The notes under the pieces are model-generated. The model made no database searches. It saw only the letters and a list, made by a program, of their open reading frames with translations, and had not been told where the DNA came from. Shown piece after piece: positions 34,660-43,188 of a DNA stretch of 64,000 nucleotides. The first letter of the stretch is position 1. Each line of letters begins with the position of its first letter. A program made the position numbers and the translations under genes. This stretch comes from JBQLZQ01 sp052168355 (lineage in GTDB: Bacteria > Pseudomonadota > Alphaproteobacteria > DSM-16000 > Inquilinaceae). The stretch spans positions 124,001 through 188,000 of the forward strand of contig JBQLZQ010000056.1 of NCBI GenBank assembly GCA_052168355.1, in the 5' to 3' direction.

Positions 34660-35670
34660 ATGCCCGAGGCCTATCGCGGATTGGGGTGGCAACACGGCGC
34701 GCTGGGGATGCAGCGGCTGGGCGCGATGCTTGCCCCGGTCACGTTCGTATTGCCCGACGGCCGGCAGGTCAGTCCGATGCACGTGGCCCCCTGGGCCGAT
34801 GAGCCCGACATCGCCGATCAGCCGGGCATCCTGCGCCGTCTGCGTGGCGAATGGCCCTGCGTGCCCTTCGGCTATTCGCTGCCCGGCGACGGCTCGCCCC
34901 CCGACTGGGCCGACCTCATGGGCGCCGCCGCGCCGGACGAAGAGGTCCACGGCCACAGCGCCAATACCGAATGGGATTGGGAAGAGACATCCGAAGGGGC
35001 GCTGGCCCTGTCCATAACCTACCCCGAAGGCTCGCCGATACGCCGGCTGCGGCGGACGATCGCGCCGGACACCGAAGCAGCGGCGGTCGACATCTCGCTG
35101 ACCGTAGAGACCCGTGTCGCCTGCAACCTGCCCCTGGGGTTGCACGCGACGTTCCGGCTGCCCGGCCGCGTCGGCGATGCGCGGATCGAACCGGGCCAAT
35201 TCCGCATCGGCCGAACCTTTCCCGGCACGGTCGAGCCAGCGGCCCCGCTTTTTGCCATTGATCGCCAGTTCGACACCCTCCGCGCGGTGCCAGGGCGCGA
35301 CCTTACAACGGTCGATGCCGCCCAAGTGCCGCTGCCGGTCGCAACAGAGGAATTGCTCCAACTCGACGGCATTCAGGGCCGCGCGGCGCTGGCCTACCGG
35401 TCCGAAGGGTTCCGCGTGATTCTTGAGTGGGATGCGGCCAGCTTCCCCAGTCTTCTTCTGTGGTACTCCAATCGCGGCCGGCCCGCGCCTCCCTGGAACG
35501 GACGTCACCTCGCCTTGGGAATGGAGCCGATCTGCTCGCCGTTCGGGCTGGGTATCGCCACTGCACGGGCCGACAATCCGATCGCCCGTGCCGGTACGCC
35601 GACGACCCGCGCCTTCTCCGCCGGCGAGGTCTGGACCACCCGCTACCGCCTGTCGGCCGAACCGCTCTGA
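34660..35670 (+). CDS. Aldose 1-epimerase (mutarotase)-like protein
   Basis: A 336-residue protein with the galactose-mutarotase beta-sandwich pattern: early GALGMQRLGAMLAPVTFVLPDG, a middle EVHGHSANTEW, and a late SLLLWYSNRGRPAPPWNGRHLALGMEPICSPFGLG where Glu would serve as general base. It is longer and more divergent than GalM, so it may bind rather than epimerise a sugar. The gene follows the crotonase by 12 bp and supports a carbohydrate substrate for the whole operon. Confidence 0.7.
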   Translation: MPEAYRGLGWQHGALGMQRLGAMLAPVTFVLPDGRQVSPMHVAPWADEPDIADQPGILRRLRGEWPCVPFGYSLPGDGSPPDWADLMGAAAPDEEVHGHSANTEWDWEETSEGALALSITYPEGSPIRRLRRTIAPDTEAAAVDISLTVETRVACNLPLGLHATFRLPGRVGDARIEPGQFRIGRTFPGTVEPAAPLFAIDRQFDTLRAVPGRDLTTVDAAQVPLPVATEELLQLDGIQGRAALAYRSEGFRVILEWDAASFPSLLLWYSNRGRPAPPWNGRHLALGMEPICSPFGLGIATARADNPIARAGTPTTRAFSAGEVWTTRYRLSAEPL

Positions 35671-35689
35671 TCGACCGCAAGGAACGCCC

Positions 35690-36574
35690 ATGCCGCATGA
35701 TCCCATCCTCCCCATCAGCGCCGCTCGCGTTTTTTGCGACGGCGTGTTCGGTGTCCCGAAACTGGCCCATGCGGAGGGCGTCGCCGTCCACGCCGATGGC
35801 ACCGTTTGGTGCGGCACGGAGAACGGCGACCTGTTGCGGATCGCCGCCGACGGGTCCGGCTATGAAAAGATGGGATCGACCGGCGGCTTTGCCCTTGGCA
35901 TCGCCTTCGACAGCGGCGGCAACTGCTATGTGTGCGACATGCGGCACGCCGCGATTTGGCGCTATGTCGCCGCGACCGGGCGGATGGTCGCCTTTGCCGA
36001 TGCCGGCATCATGGTGCCCAACTACCCCGTCGTGGACGAGGCGCGCGGGGCCCTCTATGTCTCCGACAGCCGGGGTGAGGGCAATCCGGGACCGGGCATC
36101 TTCCGCTACGACCTGAAGACCGGCGATGGCGGCGTGTGGAGCGCGGCGGAGTGGAATTTCGCCAACGGCATGGCGATGGACGAAAACGGTACCGGCCTTT
36201 ATGTCGTTGAGAGCTTCCTTTCGCGGGTGCGGCACGTACCGATCCTGCCCGACGGTTCGGCCGGCGAGCCGACCATTGTCGCCGAGGGCGTGGCCCGCGT
36301 GCCCGACGGACTGGCGTTGGCCCCGGACGGTACCCTTTACATCTCGTGCTACGAGCCCAGCCGCATTTACCGCCTGCGCCCGGGCAGCCATCTCGAACTG
36401 CTGATCGAGGACCGTCACGCCGTGGTGTTGGCCCATCCCACGAACATCGCCCTTAAAGGCGATCGGATGTACACCGCCAATCTGGGCCGCTGGCATATCG
36501 CCGAAATCGATCTCGGCGGTCTTTTTACCAAACCGTCAAGAACAGCCGCACGCAATGCCGAGAACGTGAGTTAG
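35690..36574 (+). CDS. SMP-30/gluconolactonase-like lactonase
   Basis: A 294-residue six-bladed propeller of the SMP-30/strictosidine-synthase type. Motifs include HAEGVAVHADGTVWCGTENGDLLRI, NYPVVDEARGALYVSDS (metal Asp/Asn region), NFANGMAMDENGTGLYVVES and RVPDGLALAPDGTLYIS. It would hydrolyse a sugar lactone, fitting the SDR upstream. ATG at 35690 follows AAGGAA and lies 19 bp after the mutarotase-like gene; it is the last gene of the operon. Confidence 0.85.
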   Translation: MPHDPILPISAARVFCDGVFGVPKLAHAEGVAVHADGTVWCGTENGDLLRIAADGSGYEKMGSTGGFALGIAFDSGGNCYVCDMRHAAIWRYVAATGRMVAFADAGIMVPNYPVVDEARGALYVSDSRGEGNPGPGIFRYDLKTGDGGVWSAAEWNFANGMAMDENGTGLYVVESFLSRVRHVPILPDGSAGEPTIVAEGVARVPDGLALAPDGTLYISCYEPSRIYRLRPGSHLELLIEDRHAVVLAHPTNIALKGDRMYTANLGRWHIAEIDLGGLFTKPSRTAARNAENVS

Positions 36575-36614
36575 AATGGTGGGGTGGCTTGACGTGACGA
36601 TCCATGGTCCACAA

Positions 36615-36638
36615 AATTCACGGCAATGAAAGTGAATT
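36615..36638. promoter_or_regulatory. Inverted repeat AATTCAC-N10-GTGAATT, candidate operator
   Basis: Perfect 7-bp arms separated by 10 bases, in the 83-bp gap before the binding-protein gene at 36658. The size and AT-rich centre fit an operator for a dimeric repressor controlling the 36658-44388 operon. No regulator gene for it is apparent in that operon. Confidence 0.45.
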
Positions 36639-36657
36639 AAAAACTAGGGAGGGAAAA

Positions 36658-38154
36658 ATGCAGTTTACAACAACTCTTCGCGGGCGCGTTGCCGCCGGAC
36701 CCGCTGGCTTTCTCGGCGCACTGCTCGCCACGACTCTTCTCAGTTCGCCCGTGGCGCTCGCCCAAGAGACCAAGACCGGCATCGACCCGGAGACCTGGAC
36801 CCCCGAATATGTCAGGAGCATCGCCGGCACGGAGACCGTCGATACCGCGGCGGAGTGTTCTCAAGTCGTGCCGCTCGATTACACCGGCGAGGTCTCCTAC
36901 TGGTACGTCGGCCCGAACGAAGCTGAACCGGAACTCCATCACAAGATGTACGATGATTTCTGGGCGGCGTTCGCGGAAACCTATCCCAACATCACGGTCG
37001 ACGCCCAGAACATCGGCTATAACGACCTGCTCAACAAGCTGCGAACCGCGGCGCTCGGCAACGCCGCGCCTATGGTCGCGCGCCTGCCCATCCTTTGGGG
37101 ATCGGAATTCGCGTCCAAGGGGCAGTTGATCGAGTTGGCGCCGGAGGATGTGGGTTATTCCACCGAGGATTTCTGGCCCGGCGCGATGAAGTCGGTGACC
37201 CTCAACGGCAAGACCTGGGGCATTCCGACCAACAACGAGACCATGGCATTCATCTGGAACGCGGGTATCTTCGAGGAAGCCGGGCTTGATCCGGAAAAGG
37301 CCCCCGAGACCTGGGCCGACGTGGTCGAGTATTCCAGACAGATCAAGGAAAAAACCGGAAAGAACGGTTACGGTCTGGTGGCGCGGGTCAATGCCGGCAA
37401 CACGCCGTTCCGCTTCATGCCCATGATGTGGGGCGAGGGCGGAGGCGCACTGGACGAGGCAGAGGCCGAGCCGACCTATCAGGAAATCCAGATCAACACC
37501 GAAGGCGCGCGCCGCGCGGTCCAGCACTATTATGACATGTATGTGCGCGACAAGTCGGTCCCGGTTTCGGCTTTGACCAACACCCAGACGGAGAACCAGG
37601 ATCCCTTCCTGGCCAACCAACTGGCGATGGTCATCGCGCATCCAAGCGAATACGCGGTCATGCTCGACCGTGCCAACGCGGCGACCGGCGATGACAAGAT
37701 CGCCGCACAGAAAGTCGTCGACAACATGCGCTACGGCAAGATCCCGGCGGGTGCCGAAACCCGAGCCGTGGTCTTCGGCGGCAGCAACGTGCATATCTTC
37801 AATCCGGACAATATCGACGGAGAACTGGATATGGACGCGGCCAAGGCGCTGGTCTGCTTCATGACCGGGCCGGAATGGTCGACCAAGCTTGCGTGGGTCG
37901 TCTCGAACCCGGGTAACACACGCGGGTTCAGCACCGAATGGATGAAGGAACGGCTTGACACCATCAAGTTCCTCGATGTCTCAACCTCGATGCTGCCCAG
38001 CGGCATTCCGTTCCCCGTGGTCGCCGAGAGCACGGAGATCATGAACATCATCATTCCCGAGATGCTTCAGAACGTGCTGACCGAGAAAATGAGCGTCGAA
38101 GAGGCCACCGCCGAGGCCGAAGCGCGCATACAGAACCTGCTCGACGGCATCTGA
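36658..38154 (+). CDS. ABC sugar-binding protein (family 1)
   Basis: A 498-residue periplasmic binding protein. The long signal peptide spans about residues 1-35 (FLGALLATTLLSSPVALAQ). The mature protein contains GEVSYWYVGPNEAEPELHHKMYDDFW, WGIPTNNETMAFIWN and NPGNTRGFSTEW. ATG at 36658 has a GGGAGGG site; the upstream open frame is not needed. It serves the two permeases and MalK-type ATPase downstream and is followed by a 13-bp-stem hairpin. Confidence 0.88.
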   Translation: MQFTTTLRGRVAAGPAGFLGALLATTLLSSPVALAQETKTGIDPETWTPEYVRSIAGTETVDTAAECSQVVPLDYTGEVSYWYVGPNEAEPELHHKMYDDFWAAFAETYPNITVDAQNIGYNDLLNKLRTAALGNAAPMVARLPILWGSEFASKGQLIELAPEDVGYSTEDFWPGAMKSVTLNGKTWGIPTNNETMAFIWNAGIFEEAGLDPEKAPETWADVVEYSRQIKEKTGKNGYGLVARVNAGNTPFRFMPMMWGEGGGALDEAEAEPTYQEIQINTEGARRAVQHYYDMYVRDKSVPVSALTNTQTENQDPFLANQLAMVIAHPSEYAVMLDRANAATGDDKIAAQKVVDNMRYGKIPAGAETRAVVFGGSNVHIFNPDNIDGELDMDAAKALVCFMTGPEWSTKLAWVVSNPGNTRGFSTEWMKERLDTIKFLDVSTSMLPSGIPFPVVAESTEIMNIIIPEMLQNVLTEKMSVEEATAEAEARIQNLLDGI

Positions 38155-38168
38155 TTGTCGATGAGACC

Positions 38169-38198
38169 TTGCGCCCGGCCGTGACCGGCCGGGCGCAA
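38169..38198 (+). other. Hairpin between binding-protein and permease genes
   Basis: A 13-bp perfect stem (TTGCGCCCGGCCG / CGGCCGGGCGCAA) with a TGAC loop, starting 15 bp after the binding-protein stop and ending 18 bp before the permease start. It probably protects the upstream mRNA and dampens permease expression. Confidence 0.75.
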
Positions 38199-38216
38199 CC
38201 GAGCGGGGAAAAACAC

Positions 38217-39185
38217 TTGAACAACGCCGTAGAGACCGGTCAGCGCTCGGACTCCCTGCCGGTCAAGAGCCGCAGGCGGCGGGGCATCGCCGCGCGGATC
38301 TATGGCCATCGCTTTGATTACATGTACGTTTTCCCATCACTGGCGGTGATGCTGCTGGTGATCGCCTATCCGATTTACTACACGGTTTATCTGTCTTTCT
38401 TCAAAACCCCGCCCAGCCTGGCGATGTCGGAGAAGATATTCGTCGGCTTGGAGAATTACACCCGGGTTTTGAGCTCGCGCAGTTTCCAGGACGTCACCGT
38501 CAACACCATGGTGTGGACGGTCTGGTCGACCTTCTTTGCCGTGGTGCTCGGCTTTGGCGCGGCGCTGGTGCTCAACCGCGAATTCATCGGCCGCGGTCTT
38601 TTGCGCGGGCTCCTGTTGATCCCCTATGTCATCAGCGCGGTTGCGGCGTCCTACGTCTGGCGCTGGATCTATCACAGCGATTTTGGCGTCCTCGGTTCGG
38701 TGCTGATTCAGTTTGGTCTGGCCGATGACAAGCTGAACCTGCTCGACAACGTGGACCGGGTGCTGCCGGCGCTGATCGTGGTCAATGTTTGGAAGGAATT
38801 TCCCTTCGCCATGATCATGATCCTGGCGGGACTGCAGACCGTGCCCGACCAGCTTCTGCGCGCCGCGCGCGTCGACGGCGCGGGCCCCTTGCAGCAATTC
38901 ATCCATGTCACGCTGCCGCATCTCAAGGGTGTTCTGATCATCACGGTCCTTCTGCTGTTCGTCTCCAACCTCAATCATTTCACCATCCCCTGGATCATGA
39001 CCGGCGGCGGTCCGGCCGGCGCCAGCGACATCTGGATCACCCAGATTTATCAGATCGCCTTTGGCCGTATCCGCTTTGGCATCGCAAGCGCCTATTCGGT
39101 CATCCTTTTCGTGGTGATGGTGGTGATTGGTTATTTCTATGTCCGCGCCCTGACCGCCGGCGATGACCGGAGACGGCCGTCATGA
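38217..39185 (+). CDS. ABC sugar permease (MalF-type)
   Basis: About 322 residues with six hydrophobic helices starting near residue 35 and the EAA loop RAARVDGAGPLQQFIHVTLPHLKG near residue 220. I chose TTG at 38217, which has GCGGGG upstream and lies after the hairpin; the frame is open back to 38169, but that would place the start inside the stem. The next gene overlaps its stop (ATGA). Confidence 0.85.
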   Translation: MNNAVETGQRSDSLPVKSRRRRGIAARIYGHRFDYMYVFPSLAVMLLVIAYPIYYTVYLSFFKTPPSLAMSEKIFVGLENYTRVLSSRSFQDVTVNTMVWTVWSTFFAVVLGFGAALVLNREFIGRGLLRGLLLIPYVISAVAASYVWRWIYHSDFGVLGSVLIQFGLADDKLNLLDNVDRVLPALIVVNVWKEFPFAMIMILAGLQTVPDQLLRAARVDGAGPLQQFIHVTLPHLKGVLIITVLLLFVSNLNHFTIPWIMTGGGPAGASDIWITQIYQIAFGRIRFGIASAYSVILFVVMVVIGYFYVRALTAGDDRRRPS

Positions 39186-40033
39186 GCGGGCGGCGTGTCG
39201 GCGGCTGGAGCGTGACCGGTTGGGTTTTCCTGATTCTGCTGCTGCTGTTTTCGGTTCTGCCGATGGTCTGGATGATGATCACGTCGATCAAAAGCCAGTT
39301 CGCGGCGCTGCAATACCCGCCCGAATGGATCCCGGCGAACCCGACGCTGGAGCAGTACAAACGGCTGTTGTCACCCAACAGCGAGATCGGCGCGCAATTC
39401 CTGCGCTACATGGTGAACAGCATATACGTCTCCACCGCGACCACCATTTTTGGAGTCGCCGTGGCCGTGCCCGCCGCCTATGCCTTTGCCCGGTTCCGGT
39501 TTCCTGGGCGGAACGCGCTGTTTTTTTCGGTGCTCTTCCGCAACATGTTCCCCGCCGTCGTGTTCCTGATGCCGCTTTTCATCATGATGCGCTGGATGGG
39601 GCTGGTGAACACCTATTCCTCGTTGATCATCACCTACCTGACCTTTGGGCTGCCGCTGTCGATCTGGCTGCTCAAGGGATTCTACGACAACATTCCCGTG
39701 GAGTTGGAACAGGCCGCGCGCATCGACGGCTGTACCCGGTTTCAGGCGTTCTTCCTGATCGTGATGCCGCTTTCGGCGCCGGGCATCATCGCGACCGCGA
39801 TCTATTCCTTCATCACCGCCTGGAACGAATACGTCTACGCGCTGACGTTCCTCAACAGCGACGAGAAGCTGACGCTGCCGGTGGGATTGCAGCGGTTCTT
39901 CACGGAATACGCCACCAACTGGCCCGGCCTTATGGCGGCGTCCTTTATCATGAGCGTACCGGTGGTGGCGATGTTCCTGGTCTTGCAGAAATACTTTGTT
40001 CGCGCGCTGACCGAAGGCGCGGTGAAGGCGTGA
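39182..40033 (+). CDS. ABC sugar permease (MalG-type)
   Basis: A 283-residue permease with six hydrophobic helices and the EAA loop QAARIDGCTRFQAFFLIVMPLSAPG near residue 180. It forms the channel with the previous permease. It starts at ATG 39182 overlapping the upstream stop. A 96-bp gap without a gene separates it from the ATPase. Confidence 0.9.
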   Translation: MSGRRVGGWSVTGWVFLILLLLFSVLPMVWMMITSIKSQFAALQYPPEWIPANPTLEQYKRLLSPNSEIGAQFLRYMVNSIYVSTATTIFGVAVAVPAAYAFARFRFPGRNALFFSVLFRNMFPAVVFLMPLFIMMRWMGLVNTYSSLIITYLTFGLPLSIWLLKGFYDNIPVELEQAARIDGCTRFQAFFLIVMPLSAPGIIATAIYSFITAWNEYVYALTFLNSDEKLTLPVGLQRFFTEYATNWPGLMAASFIMSVPVVAMFLVLQKYFVRALTEGAVKA

Positions 40034-40129
40034 AGATCCTGCCATGCGCCGATGACCGGGGTACCAGACCCATGAGCCTGTTCGATCCCTTACCCATCTG
40101 GGCATGCCAGAACGCCGCGGGAGCTGCTC

Positions 40130-41224
40130 ATGGCGCAAGTTGAGCTTCGTCACGTCGTCAAGGACTACGGCGCCTTTCTGGCCGTCAGGAGTGTCTCGTT
40201 CACGGTGACGGACGGCGAGTTCGTCGCCCTGGTGGGGCCGTCGGGTTGCGGCAAGACAACCACGCTGAACCTGATCGCCGGGCTTCTGGACACGACGTCG
40301 GGCGACATACTGATCGGAGACCGGAAGGTCAACGACCTGGATCCCAAGGATCGCGACATCGCGATGGTGTTCCAGAACTACGCGCTCTACCCAAACAAGA
40401 CCGTGCGGCAGAATCTCGGGTTTCCGTTGCGCATGCGCAAGCTGTCGCGCAAGGAGATCGACTCCAAGGTGCGCGCGGCGGCGGAGCTTTTGGACATCAC
40501 CCATCTGTTGGATCGGCGCCCGCGCGAGCTGAGCGGCGGCCAGCAGCAGCGTGTGGCGCTGGGCCGCGCATTGGTGCGCGACCCCCAGGTCTTTTTGATG
40601 GACGAGCCGCTCTCCAACCTGGACGCCAAGCTGCGCGTGCAGATGCGCGCCGAACTCAAACGGTTTCATCAGGACCTGAACGCCACCGTGATCTACGTCA
40701 CCCACGACCAGCTGGAAGCCATGACCATGGCCGACAGGATCGCGGTGATGCACGGCGGCGTGCTGCAGCAATACGACACGCCGGAGAAGGTGTTCGAGGA
40801 ACCGGCCAATATCTTCGTGGCGGGCTTCGTCGGCAGCCCGGCGATGAACCTGATCGATGCGCGGCTCGATCGGTCCGGGGACACACTCAGCATCGAGGCC
40901 AAGGGGTGGTCGCTTCCGCTCGACGCCGCCAACAGCCGCCGCGCGGCCAAGGCCACCGGCGAAAATATCGTTCTGGGCGCGCGCCACAGCACCATGACCA
41001 TTCATCAAAAGGACGGCCCGGGTCGCGTGGCGGGGCGGGTCTACACCGTCGAACCGACCGGCGACCTGACCTATGCGCATGTCTATCTGGGCAAATCCAT
41101 TGTCGTGGTCAGCGCCGATCCGCAGATGCGGATCAGGGCGGATCAACCGGTGTGGATCGGCTTCGACCAGGCAAGATTGCACCTTTTTGATGCTGTAACC
41201 CAGCAGCGGCTTCTGCCCGAGTGA
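40130..41224 (+). CDS. MalK/UgpC-type ABC ATPase
   Basis: A 364-residue ATPase with all canonical motifs: Walker A GPSGCGKTTTL, signature LSGGQQQRVALGRAL, Walker B FLMDEPLSNLD, switch VTHDQLEAMTMADR, and a C-terminal TOBE domain. It should work as a homodimer, in contrast to the split pair at 13458/18106. GGGAG lies 7 bases before ATG 40130. Confidence 0.92.
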   Translation: MAQVELRHVVKDYGAFLAVRSVSFTVTDGEFVALVGPSGCGKTTTLNLIAGLLDTTSGDILIGDRKVNDLDPKDRDIAMVFQNYALYPNKTVRQNLGFPLRMRKLSRKEIDSKVRAAAELLDITHLLDRRPRELSGGQQQRVALGRALVRDPQVFLMDEPLSNLDAKLRVQMRAELKRFHQDLNATVIYVTHDQLEAMTMADRIAVMHGGVLQQYDTPEKVFEEPANIFVAGFVGSPAMNLIDARLDRSGDTLSIEAKGWSLPLDAANSRRAAKATGENIVLGARHSTMTIHQKDGPGRVAGRVYTVEPTGDLTYAHVYLGKSIVVVSADPQMRIRADQPVWIGFDQARLHLFDAVTQQRLLPE

Positions 41225-41247
41225 CACGAAAAGGATTTGAACGGATC

Positions 41248-42426
41248 ATGAAGATCACCCGACTGAGCACCGCTGTCATCGCCGGCAACTTTCCCTGGGT
41301 GCTGGTGCGCATCGAAACCGACGCTGGGATCACCGGCCTGGGCGAGGCCTACTGGGGGGCCGGCGTCGCCGAGCTGGTGCACAAGGCAAAACCGCTGGTC
41401 GAGGGCCAGGATCCACGCAATATCAACAAGATCGTCGAGATGATGATCCGCTGCATGTCCGGCGAAGGGAGCACGGCCGGGGCCACGGTCACCGCCATCA
41501 GCGGTGTTGAGATCGCGCTGTGGGATCTGGTGGCGCGGAGCCTGGACACGCCGATCTCGACGCTGTTCGGCGGCTGCTATCGCGACAAGATCCGCATCTA
41601 TGCCGATTGCCATGCCGGCGATACGCCCGATCCGGCGGATTATGCAAAGAAAGCCAGGGAGGTGGTGGCGGAAGGCTTCACGGCGATCAAGTTCGATCTC
41701 GACACGCCCAACCCCCACACCATCGACATTTCCAGCGATCCGCATCCGCGCCGACAATGGTACGAACCGTTCAACCGCACCATCGGTTCGGCGGAACTGA
41801 CATGGATGACGGAGATTACCCGCGCAGTGCGCGAGGCTGTCGGTCCCGAGGTGATGGTGGCGATGGACGCCCATTGGAAATACAGCGTGAACGACGCGAT
41901 CAAACTGGCCCAGGCGCTGGAACCGTTCGACCTGCTGTGGCTGGAGGATCCGGTGCCGCCGGAGAACATCGAGGCGCAGCGCCATGTCACCCACTCCACG
42001 CGCACGCCGATCGCCACGGGCGAAAACCTCTATCGCAAGCACGGGTATCGTGAGCTGATCGAGAAGCAGGCATGCCGGATCGTGACACCGGATATCCCCA
42101 AGATGGGTGGTCTGACAGAGGCCAAGCGGGTCGCCGATCACGCCGATCTCTATTACATGCCCGTGGCGCCGCACAACGTGGCCAGCCCGATCGGCACGGT
42201 CGCGGCCGGCCATGTCTGCGCGGCGATGAACAACTTCCTGGTCATGGAATTCCACGCCCACGACGTGCCGTGGTGGAGCGACCTCGTGATGCAGCCGCCG
42301 CCCATTCAAGATGGTTTCATCGGTCTCTCGGATAGTCCAGGCCACGGCCTGACGCTGAACGAGGACGTGGCGCGAGCCCATCTGGCGCCAGGGTTCAGCT
42401 TCTTCGGGGACGAGGCTCATGCCTGA
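41248..42426 (+). CDS. Enolase-superfamily sugar-acid dehydratase 1 (mandelate racemase subgroup)
   Basis: About 392 residues. A TIM barrel with Lys in AIKFDLD, metal ligands Asp in AMDAHWKY, Glu in LWLEDPVPPEN and Glu in ATGENLYRK, then the Asp-His dyad from TPDIPKMGG and VAPHN. This set fits dehydration of an aldonate to a 2-keto-3-deoxy acid. ATG at 41248 matches the family N-terminus; GTG at 41221 overlapping the ATPase is possible. The RraA gene overlaps its end by 8 bp. The sugar acid is unknown. Confidence 0.88.
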   Translation: MKITRLSTAVIAGNFPWVLVRIETDAGITGLGEAYWGAGVAELVHKAKPLVEGQDPRNINKIVEMMIRCMSGEGSTAGATVTAISGVEIALWDLVARSLDTPISTLFGGCYRDKIRIYADCHAGDTPDPADYAKKAREVVAEGFTAIKFDLDTPNPHTIDISSDPHPRRQWYEPFNRTIGSAELTWMTEITRAVREAVGPEVMVAMDAHWKYSVNDAIKLAQALEPFDLLWLEDPVPPENIEAQRHVTHSTRTPIATGENLYRKHGYRELIEKQACRIVTPDIPKMGGLTEAKRVADHADLYYMPVAPHNVASPIGTVAAGHVCAAMNNFLVMEFHAHDVPWWSDLVMQPPPIQDGFIGLSDSPGHGLTLNEDVARAHLAPGFSFFGDEAHA

Positions 42427-43186
42427 ACCGAAACGGGTCATCGAAACCAACGACATCAACCGCCCGCCGAAGCATCTGATCGAAGGCATCCGCGCGATGG
42501 GCGCGGCGACGGCGAGCAGCACGCTGTTTCACATGGCGGACATCACCAACTCGCATATCGTGGGCCCGGTGACCCATGCGCCGGGAACCTGCATTGCCGG
42601 TCCGGCGCTCACCCTGCAGTTCATGCCCAAGCGCGAGGATATGTATTCGAGCGCCGAATACGACGAGCCCGAATTGCAGTTGCACCGTCATGTCCTCTAC
42701 CACACGCAGCCCGGCGACATCGTCGTGGTGGACGCCCGTGCCGATATGCGCGCCGGCGTCTTCGGCGAGATGATGCTGACCTATTTCAAGGGCCGCGGCG
42801 GGGCCGGTGTGGTCATCGACGGCTGCCTGCGCGACTGGCCGAATATCAAGACACTGGACATCCCTTGCTGGATCCGCGGCGTCACGCCGAACTTTCACAC
42901 CCAGATCGACCTGATGCCGTTTGCGGTCAACGGACCCATCGCCTGCGGCGGCTGTCTGGTGATGCCGGGCGACATCATCGTGGCCGATGACGACGGGGCG
43001 GTGGTGGTGCCGGCGCATCTGGCCGAACGGTTGATCAAGGAGGCGCACGTGGCCCATGGCTGGGAGGATTTCTCGCGCGAGCGGCTGTCCCAGGGAGGCG
43101 ATCTGCGGCGGTACTATCCGCTGACGGACGCGGCGCGGCCCGAATATGAAGCATGGCTAGCCGCACGGGCTAAGAAGGGCGATTGA
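42419..43186 (+). CDS. RraA-family protein (HMG aldolase/oxaloacetate decarboxylase-like)
   Basis: A 255-residue RraA-like protein. The signature GGAGVVIDGCLRDWP lies near residue 125, with Arg and Asp used for substrate and metal in 4-hydroxy-4-methyl-2-oxoglutarate aldolases; GDIIVADDDGAVVVPAHLAE near residue 185 is also typical. Located between two sugar-acid dehydratases, it may cleave a 2-keto acid to pyruvate plus a second product. True RraA ribonuclease inhibitors are shorter, so an enzyme role is likelier. Confidence 0.82.
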   Translation: MPEPKRVIETNDINRPPKHLIEGIRAMGAATASSTLFHMADITNSHIVGPVTHAPGTCIAGPALTLQFMPKREDMYSSAEYDEPELQLHRHVLYHTQPGDIVVVDARADMRAGVFGEMMLTYFKGRGGAGVVIDGCLRDWPNIKTLDIPCWIRGVTPNFHTQIDLMPFAVNGPIACGGCLVMPGDIIVADDDGAVVVPAHLAERLIKEAHVAHGWEDFSRERLSQGGDLRRYYPLTDAARPEYEAWLAARAKKGD

Positions 43187-43188
43187 GC

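Noticed and set aside
38169..38216. Upstream TTG start for the MalF-type permease
   Set aside because: It would begin within the 13-bp stem; TTG at 38217 lies after the hairpin with a GCGGGG ribosome site.
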